From: Oreohelix idahoensis
Lineage: Eukaryota; Mollusca; Gastropoda; Stylommatophora; Oreohelicidae
Length of the DNA: 64,000 nt
Direction: 5' to 3'
Assembly (NCBI GenBank): GCA_024509875.1
Contig: JAMPIV010012204.1
Span: 1-64,000, forward strand
Shown here one piece after another: positions 1-11,770 of this stretch (position 1 is the stretch's first letter; every line of letters begins with the position of its first letter). The position numbers and the translations under genes are program-made. The notes beneath the pieces were generated by a model, which saw only the letters and a list, made by a program, of their open reading frames with translations, searched no databases and had not been told where the DNA came from.

Positions 1-44
1 TGTAAATCTGGATAAAAATGACAGCAGCGGTGTACGGCTCAAGA

Positions 45-475
45 TCATGAGTAATGGGTGACGTCGCCGGGGTGCGGCATCCTCATAAAATTAAAGAATA
101 GAATCCACTCTTTGGCAATTACCACTGGCAAATACTGCAATAGCTTCAGTGCTGAAGCAGAAGCCATGAAATAGGCAGCGGAAACTCTTATTGAATGCAA
201 AGCACGGGCGGAAAAACAAATCTTTACAGATGCCCTCTCAGTAATAACAGCGCTGAAGAGCCACCATGCTAAAGGATTGAAAGATCTGATAATCGCCCTT
301 GAAAGACTGGCCAAATGCTTCAACAAGTGCACAATCCAGTGGATACCAGCCCATTGCAACATACCAGGAAATGAGGAGGCAGACAAACTTGCTAAGGAAG
401 GAGGTGCCTTACAACAAAATGATATAGAGACAACTTACGCAATGGCAAAGACTACTAAAAGGCTACATTCAAGTC
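45..475 (+). pseudogene. RNase H domain remnant of a Jockey/I-type LINE
   Basis: The + strand encodes a decayed RNase HI domain of the kind found at the C-terminus of ORF2 in Jockey/I-type non-LTR retrotransposons. Visible landmarks are an AEAEAM segment near 150-170, an FTDALS segment at about 228-242 and the strong match QWIPAHCNIPGNEEADKLAK at about 340-396, the signature last block of LINE RNase H. There is an in-frame stop after AEAEAM and a frame change near 75, so it is not functional. No RT is seen upstream because the window begins here. A minisatellite-like triplet follows directly. Confidence 0.8.
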
Positions 476-481
476 CAAACG

Positions 482-547
482 GGGACACACTCTACATCTG
501 TTGTAGGACACTCTACATCTGTTGTAGGACACTCTACATCTGTTGTA
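482..547. repeat. 21-bp tandem triplication
   Basis: The unit ggacactctacatctgttgta is repeated three times head to tail. It extends the RNase H frame as a repeated TLYICCR peptide, which is an artefact of the 21-bp period being a multiple of three. Confidence 0.85.
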
Positions 548-649
548 AAGCCATAGTAAATGAAGGAAAAAAAGGAAAATCGGCCTCTTCCACTAGAGAC
601 CTTTAAATGGGTACTTCTTAACTCGTCTGATCATTTGTTTAAAGTATTT

Positions 650-795
650 TATAAATGCGTCACGCTCTAGTCTACCCAGCTGTAAATGGGTAACTTACCT
701 TTGTCTGCATAGAGGAAGGGAATTGGTCACGTCTCCTCTCGATGCTGGGCCTAGTATAGTGAAGTTTCTAGCACTTCACTCCCCAATAGCAATAT
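650..795 (+). repeat. SINE family S1, 3' body fragment
   Basis: It contains the S1 body hallmark cccagctgtaaatgggta, followed by the segment ending in a short inverted motif around gtgaagtttctagcacttcac. The same body occurs at 5612, 26058, 44505 and 45400 in the opposite orientation. The tRNA-like head is missing, so this copy is 5' truncated. Confidence 0.55.
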
Positions 796-1224
796 CTTCT
801 GTGGGACTATAACCCAAACAAATATATGGAGCACATTTATGCTTCTGTCAATTTTGTGTGCTTCTTTTGATCGACGGGCATTGTACTAGATTAAGCCGCT
901 GAAGATTCCTCCATCCGCGAATAAATTTTGTAATAATAATTTCACACATTCCGCGTGTAGTGAAGTCAGGATAAGTAGAAGTCGCTGGGACCATCTTAAA
1001 TACTTGTACTTATCCCAAATTCTGCTTATCCGAATTTTGCTCAAAGATAAACATTTACGTCCAAATCAGAGGTACAGCAAGAGGCAATTATTTTAACCAT
1101 TCAGAAACAGGTATTTTGATTTTAAATTATCATTTCTGCAAGTTTTAAAGTTTTCAACAGCAATCTAGCGAAGCCTAACATGTTGTGTTAAGTTAATTGC
1201 TAGTAGCATAGTCAATCAATCAAT
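796..1224. other. No recognised gene
   Basis: AT-rich sequence without a supportable ORF. A stretch at about 955-1060 (cttatcc motifs) weakly resembles the pogo-like end at 43620-43793. Nothing else is recognised. Confidence 0.4.
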
Positions 1225-1400
1225 ACCCTTTAGCTCCCCAAAAAGCATAGGCCCTCAAAAACCACATACCAAGTCCTCTTGTCGTGTGTCATCAGCTGAA
1301 GTTCTTTCCACGTTTTCTTCATCAGTTTCATTGATGTCTCCAGCTTTCTTCTCCTTGTGTTTTTGGTCTACCTCTTGTCGCGAGTATGGATAAATAGAGA
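1200..1400 (-). mobile_element. LINE A 3' end with (TTGA)n tail
   Basis: Read on the minus strand this is the last part of the LINE A coding region (a KTWKEL..LMTHDKRTW-like stretch with frame breaks). It is followed by ggggagcta, a short spacer and the terminal gattgattgact simple tail at about 1203-1216. The same ending (gggagctaatgggtattgattgattgattg) closes the plus-strand copy at 20035, which defines the LINE A 3' terminus. The rest of the RT C-terminus lies at 1870-2390, separated by about 470 bp of unrelated sequence. Confidence 0.75.
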
Positions 1401-1869
1401 ATGTCTGAGTGTAGACAGACTATGAATGATGTAATGTGAAAATAACAAAGACTCTTTACAGAATTATTTGTACACGCGTCCAAATGAAAAAAAAAACCAC
1501 TTGGAAAAACAATAATATAAATTTTTCTCGCTCTTCTGTCTTTCGAAAAATCCCTTCTTGGCGTTAACTCTTGGTGGAGTTTAAATTAGTAGCGTGCTTA
1601 ATTAAAAGCATCATAAACTCCCGGTCACAGCAAATTACGTTTCTTTAAGAAATATATTAAAATGAAATAAAAGTAACACGGGATCTCGATGTTCTATGAT
1701 TGCGCTAAAAAAATAAAACCCCCAGGAAATTAACTTAGTAAATGTGCTTACCAAACAAGGAATCAATTTCCACACTAGAACTCTTATAAGCTGTCACTGA
1801 ATAACGTTAGGATAGGTAGCATGGTTCCTCATAGAGACAAATGGTAAAGAGGGTTAGGAAAGCCGGGCT
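1401..1869. other. Unrecognised insert between two LINE A pieces
   Basis: Canonical LINE A sequence would run directly from the RT C-terminus at 1870 into the tail at 1400. This AT-rich segment interrupts it, and is either an insertion or the product of a rearrangement. No ORF or terminal repeats were seen. Confidence 0.4.
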
Positions 1870-2390
1870 TAATTAGAAAGATAGAGTCTGCAGGTGGTTT
1901 CCGCACGTGCACGATCTGGTTCTTGTCATGATTCCACATTTGTGACTTTGTCAAACCATTTCAGTCCTTCTATTCCAAGCAAGCACCCATTTATGAATGT
2001 CTGTAACTGCTTGGTGGTTGTTTTTGTTGTTTGTTCTTTGTTCTCCATGTTTCAGAGCCATACAATAGGACTGACTTGACATTTGAGTTGAAGATTCTTA
2101 TTTTTGTGTTGGACTTGATTTCTCTTGATCTCCATATATTTTCCATTGCAATGAAAGCTTGTCTTACTTTTTGTATTCATATTTTGATATCATTGTCTGT
2201 CCCTCCAACTTTGTCTATATTGCTGCCAAGATATGTGTACTATTCTAAATCTTGTAGTGGTGTTTCTTCAAGCTCAACCTTGTTATCATTTCTTGCATTT
2301 ATTCTCATCTTTGTCTTTTCCCTGTGTATTTTCAGGCCCACTTGTTGTGACGATTCTCATCAAGTATTTTTATTTTGTCTTTGGGAGCTG
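1870..2390 (-). pseudogene. LINE A reverse transcriptase C-terminal remnant
   Basis: On the minus strand the frame shows the RT thumb and connection region of an RTE/CR1-type LINE: YLGSNIDKVGG, then RQAFIAMENIWRS, then KIRIFNSNVKSVLLYGSETW. Several in-frame stops are present. The segment continues as a GLKWFDKVTN stretch also seen at 19700. Catalytic YxDD is not included. Two plus-strand open frames over the same bases are shadows. Confidence 0.82.
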
Positions 2391-2930
2391 ACGGGCTATG
2401 AATGAATATAGTGCGTTAGCAGCGTTTGTTTTGTTTGAGTGATTTATTCCATGTGGCGATGCCACATCCCTCTCATGTCAACCAAGTCCGTTGGTTATAT
2501 CGGAGCGCAATTTGCCATTCAAAATTAAGTGAACTCAGTTTTTACCAACAGTGCACTTCAGTTAACAAAGTCCTGAAACGAACAGCTAGCTTCTGTCTGC
2601 TAGAATGAAGTAGCTCTGAGAAGGCTAGTCCTGATTAGGGCTGATAGCCCATCCGGCGTTGCTAGATGCTGGGACCTGAAAAGGACTAACAGGATCTATC
2701 TGTTAGCGTGATAAAGCCCTGAAAAGGACCAACATCCATCGAAAAGGACTCGCCAGCTGCGCCAACGCTGCCCGTAATTACTTCAGTTCTCGGCGAACAC
2801 CGGCAACGACCTTCATTAGGCGTCTTTAAGTTTAATAGACTATTGCAATATTTCTTTCTTCTTATCATTTTGTTCGTTCCTTCAGGAGCAAGGGGTCGCC
2901 ACTGATGTTGCCCTATAGTCAGGTTTCTAC
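2391..2930. other. Non-coding stretch with repeated short hairpins
   Basis: No gene is seen. Between about 2600 and 2750 several 6-bp GC-rich inverted arms occur around the motif AGTCCTTTTCAGG and its variants. They resemble the hairpins at 36885-37045 and 47888-47903. Confidence 0.4.
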
Positions 2931-5590
2931 CGCCAAGCGCTTCATTAGCACAAATCTTGTTAGACGCCTCATATAATATATGTTGCACAAATCTTGTTAG
3001 ACGCCTCATATAATATATGTTGCACAAATCTTGTTAGACGTCACATATAATATATGTTGCACAAATCTTGTTAGACGCCTCATATACTATAATATATGTT
3101 GCACAAATCTTGTTAGACGCCACATATAATATATGTTGCACAAATCTTGTTAGACGCCTCATATACTATATGTTGCACAAATCTTGTTAGACGCCTCATA
3201 TACTATAATATATGTTGCACAAATCTTGTTAGACGCCTCATATACTATAATATATGTTGCACAAATCTTGTTAGACGCCTCATATAATATATGTTGCACA
3301 AATCTTGTTAGACGCCACATATAATATATGTTGCACAAATCTTGTTAGACGCCACATATAATATATGTTGCACAAATCTTGTTAGACGCCTCATATAATA
3401 TATGTTGCACAAATCTTGTTAGACGCCTCATATAATATATGTTGCACAAATCTTGTTAGACATAAAATATATGTGCGCACATCCTAGACGCCTCATATAA
3501 TATATGTTGCAACAAATCTTCTTAGACGCCACATATAAATATATGTTTTGCAACAACATCTTGTTAGACGCCTCATATAATATATGTTTTTGCACAAATC
3601 TTGTTAGACTCCTCACATATAATGGATCACGCGTTGCACAACATCGTGATTAGACGCCACATATAATAATATATATTGCACAACATCTTGTTAGAACGCC
3701 ACAGATAATATATGTTTTGCCACAAATCTGTTAGACGCACCCAACATATAATATATGTTGCACAACTCTTGTTAGAACGCCTCATATAAATAATATATGT
3801 TGCACAAATCTTAGTTAGACGCCTCATAATAATAAGATGTTGCAAACAAGTCTTGTGTTAGACCCCTCATATAATATATGTTGCAAAAATCTTGTTAGAA
3901 ACCATCCGCCCACATTATAATATATGTTGCACAAATCTTGTTAGAGCCTCATATAATAAATATTGTTGTCACAAATCTTTGTTTTCAGAGACGCCACCGA
4001 TATATATAATTTGTGCACAACAATCTTGTTAGACGCCACATATAATATATGTTGCACACAATCTTGTTAGTACGCACTCTATAAATATATGTTGCACAAA
4101 TCTTTGTTAGGCCGCCCATATAAAAAACTATGGACAAATCTTGGGTGGACGCCTCCATATAATATTGTTGCACAAATCTTGTTAGACGCCACATATAATA
4201 TATGTTGCACAAATCTTGTTAGACGCCTCATTCCTATACATGCACAAATATTTTGACGCTCACCAATCTTGTTAGACGCATGTTAGACACATATAATATA
4301 TGTTGCACAAATCTTGTTAGACGCCTCATCATAATATTTGTTGCAGCAAATCTTGTTAGACGCTCTCATATAGAATATGAGATGTTGCACAGAATTAGTT
4401 AGACGACCTATACTATCGAGTTACAGACAAGAAATCTAGAGCCCAGGATCCTTTAATACTATTATGTTTGCACAAAAGTTCGTTGTTTAGATCGCCTCAG
4501 ATACAATATATGTTTGTGCACAAATCCTTGTTCATATGCATGCTTACTGACGATGCTCCTTGTCTAGACGCCTATAATATATGTTGCACAAATCTTGTTA
4601 GACTCCTCATATTAATATAGTGTGTTTGTCACAAATTCTCTGTTAGATCGCCTCTTAAGACGCCAGAAATCTTGTTAGCGCTATATATTATGTTGCACTG
4701 ACAAATCTTGTTAGACCTGGCCTTACATAATATTTGTTACATATTCTTATAGATACAAATTCATTTGCACATTTAATCTTTTTAGGTCTCTAAGTATTAT
4801 TGTTGCACAGATTTTCTAGGAGCACTCATTAATAATATATTGTTTACAAATCTTGTTAGACGCCATCCCATATGGTATTAAATTATGTATAGCAATATAC
4901 TATGTTAGGACGCAAAAATTTAAATTTTAGAGGGCACATTAATCATTGTTAGTCTCCACATGTTATATGTTGCACAAATCTTGTTAGACGCAATAAAATA
5001 TAATATATGTTGCATTAAATCTTTGTTACTTCGAACTGACATATAATATATGTTGCACAAAATTTCTTGTTAATGGACAAAACTTTTTAATATATGTTGC
5101 ACAAATCTTGTTACGGAGCCACATCATATATATGGTTATATAGAGTATTCTCACGCCTCATATATTTTGCAACAAAGCCTTGTTAGAAGCTCTCATATAA
5201 TATATGTTGCACCAAATCTCTGTTAAACGCCTATATTATATATATGTTGCAACCAAATTCATATTGTTAGACGCCCTCATATTAATATATGTTGCACAAA
5301 TCTTGTTAGACGCCACATATAATATATGTTGCACAAATCTTGTTTAGACGCCTCATAATTTAACATATTGGTTGCATTTAAAATTTGTAAATACGCCCAC
5401 ATATCAATGTTGCACAAATCTTGTTAGACGCCACATATATGTTGCAAAAATCTTGTTAGACGCCTCATATATGTTGCACAAATCTTGTTAGACGCCACAT
5501 ATAATATATGTTGCACAAATCTTGTTAGACGCCACATATAATATATGTTGCACAAATCTTGTTAGACGCCACATATAATATATGTGTATG
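2930..5590. repeat. 37-bp satellite array, AT-rich
   Basis: The unit reads ttgcacaaatcttgttag acgcctcatataatatatg (37 bp) and is present about 65-70 times. The end of each unit, catataatatatg, is nearly palindromic. Copies at 2940-3450 and 5450-5590 are almost identical, apart from a cctcat/ccacat variant and an occasional extra tataatata. Copies at about 3460-5440 carry very many insertions, deletions and substitutions. The small minus-strand ORFs in it (CNIYYMRRLTRFVQ-type peptides) are repeat translations, not genes. Confidence 0.95.
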
Positions 5591-5611
5591 TTTGGACGCA
5601 GATATGTTGTC

Positions 5612-5868
5612 CTGTGAAAGGTAAAGCAGTGTTCCATAGCAGATACTGCCTTTAGGGTAGTGAAGTGTTCGAGAATTCACGATACTAGGTCTCAACTTTA
5701 TGGGGTGGGGAGATCTGTTCCCTTCTTTGCTTCCTTTTTCTTCCCTAACGTAAGAGAAAAGTCAGTTACCCATGTACAGTTGGGTAGACTAGGTTTCGAA
5801 CACGGTAATGTTGCCTCGAGGAAGCAATCGCTCTAACCGCAATAACCGCTCTGCCAGTCGAGGCATAT
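5612..5868 (-). repeat. tRNA-derived SINE family S1
   Basis: In minus orientation the right end gives the tRNA-like head (gcagagcggtt, then agagcgattgc) and a degenerate B box around gtgttcgaaacc. This is followed by the body cccaactgtacatgggtaac and a distal part with tgaagtgttcgagaattcac. The layout matches the better-preserved copy at 26058-26314. It separates the 37-bp satellite from the 27-bp minisatellite. Confidence 0.65.
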
Positions 5869-5934
5869 ATAGGACCAGAGTGTCGACATCAGGTATTCCA
5901 GGGTTTACTGTGTTTCATTATTTCTGTTTTGTCA

Positions 5935-6065
5935 GTGCTGGCGCGTTGTCACCCTTGGTCAATGTTGATGTGCTGTCCCACTTGGTCATAGTTGGTGTGT
6001 TGTTTCACTTGGTCAATGTTGGTGTGTTGTCCCAATTGGTCAGTGTTTGTTGTTCTACTTAGTCA
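5935..6065. repeat. 27-bp minisatellite, first block
   Basis: About five copies of a unit like tcaatgttggtgtgttgtcccacttgg. It is the same family as the main array at 6725-7895, from which it is separated by 660 bp of other sequence. Confidence 0.85.
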
Positions 6066-6724
6066 GTGTTGATGTGTTGTTGTTGTTGTTGTTTAACTAG
6101 GGCTGCTGAGCTTCTCGCTCTTTAGCAGCCAATACCAAGTTGAAGAGTCCTTGGTATTATCTAGACTGTAGATCTAGGCTTTTCCTGTGGCTTTTCTGCC
6201 ATTCCGAAACGTGTTTAAGGAGTTGAAGTCATGAGCTCCAGTTTGTCCAGCTTGGCTTGCATTTAAAGGATCGTCACATCTGTTTCCAAGCTAGGAGTAA
6301 GAAGTGCATGGCATACAGTGCATTCCCCGCCATCCAAGGGGGCTCTCCAACTATGCAGAGTTAAAATACTGTACTCTGGTTTTGAGCTTTCCCAAGGAAT
6401 TGTCACGTCCTGCACAGAGCTACTTCTCAGCTTTCCCTGCCTATCACAGGGTCCATAGTGAGATCCTTCTGCATGCAGTCAACCAAGTCAAAGCCAAAGA
6501 ATTACGCCTGAGACTCAAGTGACTTATCCAAGCTTAGTGTGCAATACTGGGTTCTTAACAAGCTTCACCACAAGGGGAATCCCTGGAAGTGTGTGGATGA
6601 TTTCAAGTCAATGAGGATGTAATTAGCCTCACAGACATAGGTTCATTTCCACATATGTATATTGTAACATTGTGCATAGCTGGTGGTCATATAAGGATGA
6701 CTCCAGATATATGCCTCCATGCAT
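6066..6724. other. Non-repetitive interruption of the 27-bp array
   Basis: It begins with a short (ttg)n run and then shows no recognised domain. The 72-aa plus frame at 6304-6522 has no recognisable motif. A minus-strand DPVIGRE-like string (about 6434-6454) sits in a frame closed by stops on both sides. It is probably an inserted unknown repeat, since array units resume on its far side. Confidence 0.4.
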
Positions 6725-7895
6725 ATGTTGGTGTGTTGTCCCACTTAGTCAGTGTTGATGTGTTGTCCCACTTAGTCATAGTTGGTATGTTGTTCCACTT
6801 GGTCAATGTTGATGTGTTGTCCCACTTGGTCAGTGTTGATGTGCTATCCCACTTGGTCAATGTTGGTGTGTTGCTCCACTTGGTCAGCGTTAGTGTGTTG
6901 TCCCCACTTAGTCAGTTTTAGTGGGTTGTCCGACTTAGTCAGTGACGGTGTGCTGTCCCACTTAGTCAGTGTTGGTGGGTTGTCCCACTTGGTCAGTGAC
7001 GATGTGTTGTCCTACTTGGTCAGTGTTGGTGTGTTGTCCCAGTTGGTCAGTGTTGGTGTGTTGTCCCAGTTGCTCAGTGTTTGTGTGTTGTCCCAGTTGG
7101 TCAGTGTTGGTTGGTCCCAGTGTCTTCCGTGTCCGCGGTAAAAAGTGTGTTGAGACCATGTTTAGAGGTATTTGCCCCCAGATAGTTTGGATGTGTGTGT
7201 TGTCTTAGTTGGTCAGTGTTTGTGTGTTGCCCCAGTTGGTCAGTGTTGGTGTGTTGTCCCAGTTGGTCGGTGTTGGTGTGTTGTCTTAGTTGGTCAGTGT
7301 TTGTGTGTTGTCCCAGTTGGTCAGTGTTTGTGTGTTGTCCCAGTTGGTCAGTGTTGGTGTGTTGTCCCAGTTGGTCAATGTTGGTGTGTTGTCCCAGTTG
7401 GTCAGTGTTTGTGTGTTGTCCCAGTTGGTCAGTGTTTGTGGGTTGCCCCGTTGGTCAGTGTTTGTGTGTTGCCCCAGTTGGTCAGTGTTTGTGTGTTGCC
7501 CCAGTTGGTCAGTGTTTGTGTGTTGCCCCGGTTGGTCAGTGTTTGTGTGTTGCCACAGTTTATAAGTGTTTCTGTGTTGCCACAGTTGATCAGTGTTGGT
7601 GTGTTGTCCAAATTAGTCAGTGTTGGTGTGTTGTCCCAGTTGGTCAGTGTTGATGTGTTGTCCCACTTAGTCAGTGTTGGTGGGGTGTCCCACTTAGTCA
7701 GTGTTGGTGGGTTGTCCCACTTTGTCAGTGTTGGTGGGTTGTCCCAGTATTGTCACTGCTCGTGTTTCCAGACCTGCCTGTTGTCCCAATACTGGCTGTG
7801 CTAGCGTGTTGCCCCAGTTTTGTCAGTGCTGGTGTGTTGTTTTATTTGTCTCAGTGCTAGTGTATTCTCCCAGTTTTATCAATGCTAGCGTGTTG
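6725..7895. repeat. 27-bp minisatellite, main block
   Basis: About 40 copies of a 27-bp unit, consensus tcagtgttggtgtgttgtcccagttgg. Units drift from a cacttggt form on the left to a cagttggt form in the middle. Because 27 is a multiple of three, the plus frames stay open and give repetitive ORFs of up to 210 codons; these are not genes. About 80 bp of other sequence, around 7120-7195, splits it. Confidence 0.95.
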
Positions 7896-8820
7896 TGCTA
7901 GTTTTTATCTATACTTGTAAGTTGTCCGTTGCTGGTGTGTTGTTCCAGTTGTGACAGTGCTCTTGTGTTGTCCTGATTTTATTCGTGCTAGCGAGTTGTC
8001 CCAGTTTTAACAGTGCTAGTGTATTGTCCCAGTTTTAACAGCTAGCGTTGTCCAAGTTTTAACAGTGCTAGCGTTGTCCCAATTTTAACAGTGCTAACGC
8101 GTTGTCCCAGTTTTAACAGTGCTAGTGTGTTGTCCCAGTTTAAACAGTGCTAGCCTTGTCCCAGTTTTAACATGGCTAGTGTGTTACCCCAGTGTTATCA
8201 GTGCTAACGTGTTGTCCCAGTTTTATCAGTGCTAGTGTGTTGTCCCTGTTTTAACAGTGCTAGATTGTTGTCCAAGTTTTATCAGTGCTAATGTATTGTC
8301 CCAGTTTTAACAGTGCTAGCGTGTTGACACAGTTTTAACAGTGCTAGCGTGTTGTCCCAGTTCTAACAGTGCTAGCGTATTATCCCAGTTTTAACAGTGC
8401 TAGCGTGTTGACAGTTTTAACAGTGCTAGCGTGTTGTCCCAGTTTTAACAGTGCTAGCGTGTTGTCCCAGTTTTAACAGTGCTAGTATTGTCCCAGTTTT
8501 AACTAGCGTTGTCCCAGTTCTAACAGTGCTAGCGTATTGTCCCAGTTTTAACAGTTCTAGCGGATTGTCCCAGCGTTAACGGTGCTAGTGTATTGTCCCA
8601 GTTGTATCTGTGCTAGTGTGTTGTCCCAGTTTTAATAGTGCTAGTGTGTTGTCCCAGTTTTAATAGAGCTAGTGTGTTGTCCCAGTTTTTTCTGTGCTAG
8701 CATGTTGTTCCAGTTTTATTAATGCTAGCGTGTTGTCCCTGTGTTATCAATACTGGTATGTTGCCTCAATGTTGTCAATGCTGGTGTAATGTCCCAATTT
8801 TAATTGTGCCCTTAAAATAT
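7896..8820. repeat. 28-bp minisatellite block, derived from the 27-bp unit
   Basis: About 32 copies of cccagttttaacagtgctagcgtgttgt (28 bp). It is contiguous with and clearly related to the 27-bp array: the shared core is gtgttgtcccagtt, while ggtcagtgttg is replaced by ttaacagtgctag. The period of 28 breaks all reading frames, which is why the repeat ORFs stop here. Confidence 0.93.
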
Positions 8821-8879
8821 TTGCAGGGTGCATTTCTTAGCGGGTATGCACAGAAAGTCAGTACTGGTGATTACTAATA

Positions 8880-9462
8880 GCGACAGACGCACACTAAAAG
8901 CCATTCTGCTTCTTCTTCTTCAGGTGCCTGGTCTGGAACAGACATTGGCGATCATGGCCATCCAATCTTCTCTGTCTTTTCATAGTCTAATGAGGTTGTT
9001 GTTGCCCATTCTGTTGTTTGTTGCCCTGTTGTTTAAGCTTTCCACATACATCTTTCTCTGCCTTCCTCTTCCTCTCCTACCTGGTATTTTCCCACATAAG
9101 ACTAATTCCTCCACTCCTCCTCTTATGTTAATATGTCCCATAAATTTCATTTGTCTTTTCCTGATGGTTTTGATGAGCGATCAATTAACACCCGCAGCTG
9201 TCAATACCTCGGCATTTGTTTTCTTCTCTGTCCACGATATTCTCAGTATCCTTCTCAAAAACCACATTTCCGCTGCCTCCAGTTTTTTCACCAGTTGGTT
9301 ACTCATTGTCCAACCTTCGCGTCCATATAACAGAACGGACCGCACGTAGCCCCTTAGTAAGCGAATTTTTGTGCTCATGGTGATGTTTCTGTTTTTCATT
9401 ACGTTGCTCATCCTAGTAAAGGCTTCTTTGGACATGGCGATCCTTTTCTTTATCTCTGTGTG
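8880..9462 (-). mobile_element. LINE B C-terminal part, left half of a nested element
   Basis: The minus strand encodes the C-terminal part of an RTE-type LINE ORF2: EIKKRIAMSKEAFTRM, then a KIRLLRGYVRSVLLYG block, then KRQMKFMGH, GKIPGRRGRGRQRKMYVESL and a DWMAMIANVCSRPGT terminus. In-frame stops occur after AAGVN and before KDRED. The reading ends exactly at the LTR of E1 (9463). The RT palm fragment of the same LINE resumes at 18413. The LINE was therefore split by the Ty3 insertion. Confidence 0.85.
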
Positions 9463-11683
9463 TGTAGTGGTATTGATGGTATTGTATGATGATGATGGTA
9501 CTACATGTAAATTGTATGAGGCCAGCTGTGAAGGCTCCTGAGATAAAATGTAATGGAGAATTGTCAGAAGGCCTTTCTTGCTACCACTACGACCTCACAC
9601 TTAATTTTTTTTATTGAATGTAGCTACGTGATGTGTCTAGGGTAATGATGTGTACTGTGGTGTGATAGTTATAAATATACCCATAGATATTTAACAAGAC
9701 TAATAAGATTAACAAGTGTTAAAATACACTGAACTAACTCACGGGTGTAAAGTTTTTGATATAATTATATTACATTTATTTGTTCTGGATCAAGTTTTAT
9801 TTTGACCAGAACTTGTTTTAAAAGAAGGATTTAAAATTTATGAAAATTATGCATGGAATGTTACATAATAAATGCAAAGGTGTACATATTTAAGTACTAG
9901 AATAGTTAGTTTTATTAAAATGTTCTGGTAGTCAGCTACTAGGGAGGATATTTATTGTCTGTGCTGTTGGGGTGGTCTCATCACACCTGTCTATATTGAC
10001 TACACAATGTCCAGAAAATGGTGGGAATTTTTATGGGGTATCTGCAACTAAATGGGGTTTGGTGAATATCCAGCAGACCAGAGGCTCACTCATCTGGTAT
10101 TTGTAGCTCTGGTGCTGAAATCAGGCGGTCCCACCTCTCCGTGCTGGCGGGCACTAATGGTGGTCTCTGTCACGAGGACTGCACAGATACACTTGTGTAA
10201 ATCACCACCCGAGTAGATACTGCTTCGTTGACGACAGAAACTCGCAGCTCTGCAATCAAAGTATGGGCCATGTGTCAAAATCTATTCTCTACCCACGTCT
10301 GGACACCACACTGACACAACAACCACATTATACAGACAGGTCAGATCTCTCTGACCAAACAGCACAGTTACCATGGTGGGTTTACATCCGATAGATCCTC
10401 CCAGACTATAGATTCTGAAAAATAATTATTAGTTTTCTACCCTAAAAGAGGATAGGTAATATGTTTCCTTATTCTCAACTCTTGATCGGTCTTGCATAAT
10501 CCTTGCTGGTGTTTAGGTACATTGTTAGTCCCTAGACCCTGACTTGGGCGGGGGGTCTAGAGCAAAATCCCTACTTGTTTGTAAGGCTAGATTATGATAT
10601 GGCAGTATCAAATCACTCGAACATGAAACAATATTCAAAATATATAAAGAAATAATTTCAATCTTACCAGATTATGAATAATTAACACAGAAGTGCTAGC
10701 AAAACTCAGCTGAGCTGCTGGCTATAGGATGGCGTCCCTAAAATTAACTCACTGTCTTTCATATGGGAAAACACCACACTTTAAAATCTGTGTCTAACAC
10801 TGAACAATTATTGAAGAATGACCCCAAATGCGCTCTGAGCGCTAATGATATGATTGTCTGTGGCCAATCACTGCCGAGGTTTATTTTTAATTTCAAATTT
10901 CCTCACTAAAGTCATTTCAGTCAAGCTTCAGTCACGTATGGATGGTTATCTGTTAGTCTGTCCGTCTCTACTTGTGTTTCTACAAAATTGTGCTCGATTT
11001 TTTGACCCAACCGTTCTCTCCCCTTCAAATTTTTGTTGTAAAAAGTTATATTTAGACACAGCTACCACCAATGTCCCTTCACTTCTATGCCAAGTAAATT
11101 TGAACATCTGTGTCCAAGGTCGTGTTTTTGTGTGCAAATAACGATATGTTAGATTCAATGCAGTCTGTGTCTGATGTAAACTACACTGTCTTTTGTCATT
11201 ATTTTCAATATTATCTATCCGTCTGTAAACTTAAGACCATATTAGTTCACTGCTCAGAATAGGCCATCTGGCCAGCTAATTTTTATATTCCTAACATTAA
11301 TATTAAGAAAAATTTACTTTTTAATTTTTGTGTTTTTTTTTCAGACATCTGCGTTCTTCCGCTCAAATTCAAATCAAGCGCTTGGTATCGCAAAACGTCC
11401 AATTCCGTACCTCGTGTCAATTTGGGGGACTTGAATTTTTTTTACTTTCATCCATTCCCCCCCTTCCCCCCCCCCCCCCCCCAATTGCGTCTCTTTAGCC
11501 TTTCCAGTCATATTTTTTTCCCTTTTGATACTCCGTTCCCCTCCGGTCTAGCAAGTCAATTTTATGGGGATGATGACCCGCGGTCTAGGCGATCATGTAC
11601 ATCAGCAGCCTACGCATTATGTTTTTATCCTTAAATGTTATCCTTGGAGGAATTTTACCGTTGTATCTGTCAATTTCACTACA
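9463..11683 (-). repeat. E1 3' LTR (left)
   Basis: A 2221-bp LTR, nearly identical to 16260-18412 for its first 1.86 kb. The last 330 bp or so (11335-11683), around poly-T and poly-C runs, differ by many indels. Ends are TGTAGTG...CACTACA. The 95-aa and 70-aa ORFs inside it recur in both LTRs and show no known domain. Confidence 0.9.
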
Positions 11684-11696
11684 CATCTCCCCACCT
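11684..11696 (-). promoter_or_regulatory. E1 polypurine tract
   Basis: On the minus strand the purine-rich AGGTGGGGAGATG directly abuts the 3' LTR, as expected for the plus-strand DNA primer of reverse transcription. Confidence 0.6.
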
Positions 11697-11770
11697 GAAA
11701 ACATGCCTATGGCAAGTTCCAAAACCAGCGATACACATAGGTAAAATTACTCCTCCCGTCTGCCATTACT

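Noticed and set aside
2031..2405. 124-codon plus-strand hydrophobic ORF
   Set aside because: An antisense shadow of the minus-strand LINE A RT C-terminus.
2930..5590. CRISPR-like array of short repeats
   Set aside because: Head-to-tail satellite with no unique spacers, in a eukaryotic context and without any cas gene.
6434..6454. Minus-strand DPVIGRE string resembling a ClpB/AAA motif
   Set aside because: A very short match flanked by stops, with no Walker motifs nearby; treated as chance.
7172..7804. 210-codon VVPVGQC-type repetitive ORF
   Set aside because: A consequence of the 27-bp period; all three plus frames are open over the same bases and close when the period becomes 28.
10854..11158. 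ORFs of 95 and 70 codons within the E1 LTRs (also 17657-17961)
   Set aside because: They overlap each other on opposite strands, have no recognisable domain, and are duplicated only because they lie in both LTRs.
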